From Clitopilus passeckerianus (Eukaryota; Basidiomycota; Agaricomycetes; Agaricales; Entolomataceae): a DNA stretch of 64,000 bases. The position numbers were made by a program, and so were the translations under genes. The notes beneath the pieces were generated by a model. The model worked only from the letters and a program-made list of their open reading frames with translations. It was not told where the DNA came from and ran no database searches. The stretch is taken from assembly GCA_944990035.1 (NCBI GenBank), contig CALYLX010000139.1, forward strand, positions 1-64,000. The letters run 5' to 3'. Below, one piece after another: positions 59,261-64,000 of the stretch (positions are counted from its first letter, which is position 1; each line of letters begins with the position of its first letter).

Positions 59261-60909
59261 CTAGTAGAATTCTACAAGACGAGTGAGCACTGCTTTCTCA
59301 TCATCCCCATCCAAAGCGAGAGCATCTCCAAGAGTCTGAAAGATACGTGAGCTTGTGGTATACCGTAGTGAAGCAAAGGAATATTACCTTGTTAACGGAA
59401 AGGTACTTGGTGGTGAACTCTTCTCCAAGTACCTCCTTCAACAACTTATTCTCGCCCAGACGTTTCCTGGCTTCATCCCAGGTCAAACTCATCCTAGTCG
59501 TGATGCCCAAAGCCTGCCTCTGCTCCTCCGTCATCTGAGCGGCTAACAAAGGGCCTGGACAGTCCTTAACAGTGAGCTCCTGGTTCTCCACAACACCAGC
59601 AGTGCCGGCGGCAATGATACCCGCGAGAGCGAGGTACGGGGACGCGGTACCATCGACGAAACGGCACTCAAAGTTCCTCGACGAGGGCGAGGTAGAGTTC
59701 GACAACCTAACAGGAGCCTCGCGGTTCTCGGTGCCCCAATTAACGTAGGTGCCGCCGGACCAAACCCCGTCCAGCATACGCTTGTACGAAGCGGGAGTGG
59801 GAAGCGTCAGAGCTGTCAGTGCTGGGAGGTTGGCAAGGACACCTGCGAGGAAGGAGGCCTCAACGGGTGATATCTGCTCTGGTTTCTTCTCATTATTTTT
59901 GGAGTGAACTGAGATGTGCGTGTGAGTGGAGCTTCCGGCCGAGTCGAGATAGATCCTAGGAGCGAAGGTTGCTTTGAGCCCGTGCTTGGTGGAGACGTTG
60001 CGGATGATTTCGCGAGTATGAACGAGGGCATCGGCGGCTTCAAGAGGGCTTAGAGGTCCTGTGACAACTTCATACTAGGGAGATGAAGTCGTTAGCGTCT
60101 TCGTGAAATGAAATCAAGAGGCGGATGCATACCTGACCAGGAGCAGCTTCTGCGTGATACATTTGAAGTTCTATACCCGAGTTTTGAACGCCATCAGCAA
60201 TTTCTCGAAGAATTTTGGCCTCGAGGGAGCCCGATACGAATCCGTCCGTCGCTGTCCAACTATGATAGTTAGAAGCTTCCACCGGTTTAGTGGATTTCAA
60301 CAGGATGAATTCCGATTCGAAGCCGACAAGGAATTCGAGACCTGACTGCGATGCTTTCCTGCGTTCAATCAGACAGGTGTGGCGGGTGCACAGGAGAGAA
60401 GCACTTACGAAACAAGACGCTTCAACGTCGACCTGGGGCACAAAGGCACTTCGACACTGAGCTTATTGTCAGCTCCAACGTAAGGCGTCTTTTCGTGGAA
60501 CCATCCGAGTACGACGGCCTCATTCGGTGCGTAAGGGCACAACCTGAGGGTGGAGAGGTCTGGCACGTAGAGGTATTCTCCTGTGGAGGAGAACCCATCG
60601 GCCGCCATCAGGTAAACGAGGCCTAACGCGACCTTCGCAACGCCGACGCCAGGCCGACTCGCCTGAAGCAGTCTCTTGAAGTATGTGACTGGAACGACGC
60701 GACATCTGGTGTTGTTGATCAAGTCCGTCCACTGGATACGGACGTACTCTGTGAGCGTTGAAAGTTGTCAGAAAAAGTGAATGATCCCGCGTCACATGAC
60801 ACTCACTGATGTCCAGCTTGGGGTCATCGAGTTGTTTGAGAGTCAGAGTACCATTGCTGCCTGGGGCAGATGGGAGGTAGATAACACCGTGGTCGTAGCC
60901 TGTAGACAT
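59261..60909 (-). CDS. FluG-like glutamine synthetase domain protein
   Basis: Glutamine-synthetase fold resembling the C-terminal half of fungal FluG and bacterial gamma-glutamyl ligases, without the FluG amidohydrolase part. From the ATG at 60909 (MSTGYDHGVIYLPSAPG) exons give YVRIQWTDLINNTRCRVVP (GS beta-grasp), WFHEKTPYVGADNKLSVEVP, EFLVGFESEFILLK (metal-binding Glu), MYHAEAAPGQYEVV, GSSTHTHISVH, NREAPVRLSN (nucleotide binding) and NFECRFVDGTASPYLALAGI. A final small exon after GTAATA yields TLGDALALDG and a stop at 59261. The frame is intact. FluG acts in sporulation signalling in Aspergillus; a similar role here is unproven. Confidence 0.85.
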
Positions 60910-61934
60910 CGTTCGAAAGAATGAGTACTGCTGCAGAGTATCGATCGATATAAAAGCACTCACCCGTGGTCCCTTGATAGGTGGAATCTTCGAACTTCTT
61001 TCGTCCTCAAATCAAATCACTGGCATGCTTGATCTTGATATGGCAGGCATCCTCGTGTCAAGATTCTAGCCTGCTGGGCGACGTCTAGTGAATTTGTTGC
61101 CTTTAGTTAAGCCCTGGAAAAGCTAAAATAAACTCAAAACTCACTAAATAAGCCTGGACCGTGCTGTTTTTAGTAAGGAGATTGCGTCTTGTCACCGGCA
61201 TGACGAAGGGACCCAGCGCGTTCCACGCTTGTGCGCAACATTCTTGTTCCCTTATTCGGCGCGTTTGAGGGTGTGGTGTACGATGACTGATATGGCCCGT
61301 CGTAATCTCTAGGAATCTCCAGGTTTTCTCGGAACCTTGTAGATAGGCATGACAATAACGCCCGTTTAAGCAGCGAGGAGGCACAGTCGACAGGTCGAGG
61401 GAAACTCGTGTTTGAGATGATGGATACACATCTGGGAACGTTGTTAACCACGTCGCTAGCCACGCTGGAGGTCCTTTCTACGCAGGACCAGTCGAAAGTG
61501 GCGTATGCGTGCCATCAAACTCTGAGAAAAAAATAGAAATTGGAAACAGTTGGAAACAGGACACAACATAGACGGACAATTCGACCCTGCTTCTGGTCCC
61601 AATCATCCGAAAATGTAACCGAATTCATTCCCTCTGTGAGACCTTCTCTGTATCACGCTAAACCCGTTTGATGGGAAGTTAATAGATCTTGCACATGGGC
61701 TGCCGATCAGGCTGTAGTCGGCCACTGTTTCTCGGATGGCAGCAGTTGGGGACTCCCCCTTGAAATTGACTGCAACGAGAAAATTACCTCCGTACGAGTT
61801 AACCCCGCCCGCCCGAATGATATGCCGGCTAGGGTAAAAGAGTCAGGACCTTATTCGAACCCTGAGCGGCACCATTACCTCCCTCTTAACTCGAAGTCCT
61901 CGGCGTTTCCTGGTATCTCTAGTTCTCTCTCAAA
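60910..61934. other. Divergent promoter region, GS-like and G-alpha genes
   Basis: About 1 kb between divergent starts. No supported gene. A short direct repeat (TTGGAAACAG twice) occurs near 61,540. Confidence 0.45.
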
Positions 61935-64000
61935 ATGCCTACTGCAGTCGCTACTACCAGCATGAGCATGACTACTCTGGCTGAGCCACCCTCAGTTACC
62001 TGGCCCACGAGGCCGTCTCTTGACTACTTCGATGACGATGCTCAACGGATCAGCGAGCTCATTGACGAGACTTTGAAGGTATTGTTCGAACGTGATAAGT
62101 GTTTCTTGGCGTTTACTGACCTGAAATCTATTTAGCAAGAGGCCTTGCGACGGAAAGAGGCAAGGAAAAGAGAAGTTCGAGGTAGGTCAACGTGAAAATA
62201 TGCCGTCGCCAAGCCGTGTCTAATCGACGGCATCATGCCGCAGTGCTCCTCCTTGGCCAAGCAGAGTCTGGTGAGTCTCTTGTGTGCCGTCTCAACCTTG
62301 AACTAAACAACAACTTGTTCAGGCAAATCAACACTACAAAAGCAATTTCAACTATACTATGCTTCACAAACTCTCGAACGTGAGAGGCCCTTATGGCGGG
62401 CCGCAGTCTACCTCAACATTATTCGAGCAATTCGCAAAATCTTTGACGGCGTTGACCAAGAGCTAGCTCTAGTCGGCTTCGACGATGACTATGCAGAGCC
62501 TGACGCCATACTCACGAAAAAGGTCCGTGAGGAGCTAGCTCTGCTCGAGAGCAATCTGCGACCACTGCTCGCTGCCGAGCCACCTCTTGCATCAGATCTC
62601 AACGGTGGGCTGTCGGGAAGGGCAGCGAACTATGTTAGGAGTGGCTGGCAGTCGTTGATGAAGGGTTCTACTAGGACGAGTACAGACACTGCCTCGGAGC
62701 GATCGCCAGCAACACTCCATGCGGCGGAGATGCTATGGCAATCGAAGAAAGACATGAAAATTTTATGGAGGAATCCCCTCGTCAGGGACCTTCACACCAG
62801 GAGGAAGCTCCGCATCGAGGAAAGTGCCCCATTGTGAGTTCCCGCTCAATGCCGTCTTGATTCTTTACTGTCGGTCTAATGTTGGCTTTTCTTCCCCAGC
62901 TTTCTCAGTAGCCTTGATCGGATATGCGATCCGGAGTATCTCCCAACAACTGGTGAGTTCAGGCAAACGACCTCCTTATGGGAACTGCCAACGTTACTTT
63001 GGAAAATCCTGCAGATGATATCCTTTTTGTTCGCATGCAAACCCTCGGTGTCATCGAACATTCTCTATCAGTGACACAAGCGGGTGTTGATTACATTTGG
63101 CGAATGTACGACGTTGGAGGTGCAGTGAGTAACTCGAGTTTCACTGATATAGATGATACACAACTACTTACCACTTCTTTTCGTCTACCTCCTACTCTCC
63201 CATGGCTGTCACCTAACAGCGTGGACAGGTAAGCTTCTGATTTTCACATTATGGATCTATTACGGAATGCCGACCCGCTCCCCTATGATCAGCGACATGC
63301 ATGGGTTCCATATTTCGATGACGGTGCGAATCTTTCACTCTACTTTCTCCACTCGGGGGACTGATGCCTCTGTCCCTGCCCCTGTAGCCACCGCTATCTT
63401 ATTCTTGGGTAAATTATATTTTATGCATTGATGGAAGCCTATGTTGAGCGCTCCCTTGATAGCACCTATCAGTGCCTTCGATCAGGTGAGCCCCTCAGGA
63501 CACCTCAGTCGCGGGAGAAGTTCTGACATTGCCCTTTTCAGCAACTTGAAGAAGATCCAAAGACCAACAGGCTGGAGGACTCCTTACAGCTGTTTACGAC
63601 TATTTGCTCGAGCAAGCTTCTGAGAAATGCAAGTCTAATCTTGCTATTGAATAAGGTCTGTGACTTGATCCCCGTACCTTTCGAACCTCGTGGTCCGATT
63701 GGACGTCTTCGTTCGGACAGCTGACCTGACCGGATATTTCTTATTCAATAGATTGACTTGCTGAAGCAGAAGTTGGACAATGGACGGAAGGTCCGGAAGT
63801 AGTGAGTGAAGTTCTGCACCAATGACCATCACCTTTCTGACTGTATGACAGCATTCCTACCTATGGGAATCGACGTAACACATTTGAGGATGTATCGGAA
63901 TACTTCAGGGCACACTTTGCTCAAGTATATCGACGATGTGATACAACACACCGTGGACTATTCATCGTAAGTTTAGCACCTTCTCTACTCAGAAGGTTTC
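61935..64000 (+). CDS. Divergent heterotrimeric G-protein alpha subunit (3' end outside window)
   Basis: Signalling GTPase of the inner plasma membrane, 5' part only. The ATG at 61935 starts a 60-residue N-terminus that lacks the usual Gly-2 myristoylation start (second residue Pro). Then LLLGQAESGKSTLQKQFQ, the P-loop split by an intron (canonical GAGESGKS), a helical domain with a charged insertion (TRTSTDTASERSPATLH), DILFVRMQTLGVIEH (switch I, Arg and Thr kept), YDVGGA joined to RGQRHAW (switch II, Ala where Gln is expected), APISAFDQQLEEDP, NRLEDSLQLFTTIC and LLLNKIDLLKQKL (guanine specificity). The TCAT loop and receptor-binding tail lie beyond 64000. The frame is intact. Confidence 0.88.

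Noticed and set aside
1..64000. CRISPR array, transposon, rRNA or viral element
   Set aside because: No regular repeat-spacer array, no transposase or polymerase motifs and no terminal repeats were seen by eye.

Overview
The window looks like nuclear DNA of a mushroom-forming basidiomycete (Agaricomycetes). Genes are dense, on both strands, and cut by many 45-70 bp GT-AG introns. Several families typical of that group are present: FunK1 kinase, DUF6533 seven-helix protein, DUF7330 protein, GH128 glucanases, and a divergent G-alpha. I found about 26 protein genes and one tRNA. I saw no transposon, retroelement, virus or CRISPR signal. Intron boundaries were read by eye, so inner exon edges are approximate. 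Most outer start and stop codons are exact.

Layout. 0-2.4 kb: a tandem pair of BTB/POZ genes. 2.6-5.7 kb: muskelin. 6.5-10.1 kb: a secreted subtilase. 10.7-13.1 kb: Ccr4 deadenylase, divergent from mevalonate diphosphate decarboxylase (13.5-14.8 kb). 15.3-22.7 kb: a duplicated block in which two GH128 glucanase genes in inverted orientation enclose two tandem PIN/NYN-like plus CCCH zinc-finger genes. 23.0-25.4 kb: a pterin-dehydratase-like mitochondrial protein and an aldo-keto reductase. 25.6-27.0 kb: Atg3, followed by tRNA-Val(AAC). 27.9-35.9 kb: a DUF7330 gene, then UTP25 and topoisomerase III sharing a 180 bp divergent promoter. 36.8-40.8 kb: an MFS transporter and an unknown agaricomycete protein. 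42.4-46.7 kb: an Ohr/OsmC peroxidase and a FunK1 kinase. 47.7-50.8 kb: a HeLo-domain (HET-S/LopB) protein of about 1,000 residues. 51.7-55.3 kb: a ZCCHC9-like protein convergent with an amino-acid permease. 56.4-60.9 kb: a DUF6533 membrane protein and a FluG-like glutamine synthetase. 61.9 kb to the edge: a divergent G-alpha subunit, cut by the window end.

Many genes are housekeeping (ribosome biogenesis, mRNA decay, sterol synthesis, autophagy, DNA repair). Between them lie accessory genes for secretion, nutrient uptake, cell wall, signalling and probable self/non-self death. The points most worth a second look are the G-alpha lacking the catalytic switch-II glutamine, the paired PIN/CCCH paralogs in which one copy has lost the acidic motif, the GH128/CCCH duplicated block, and the HeLo protein.

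A caveat for users: at least six conserved genes show one missing base, each beside a short homopolymer, where the protein continues in the next frame. That pattern suggests residual assembly indels more than six independent pseudogenes.
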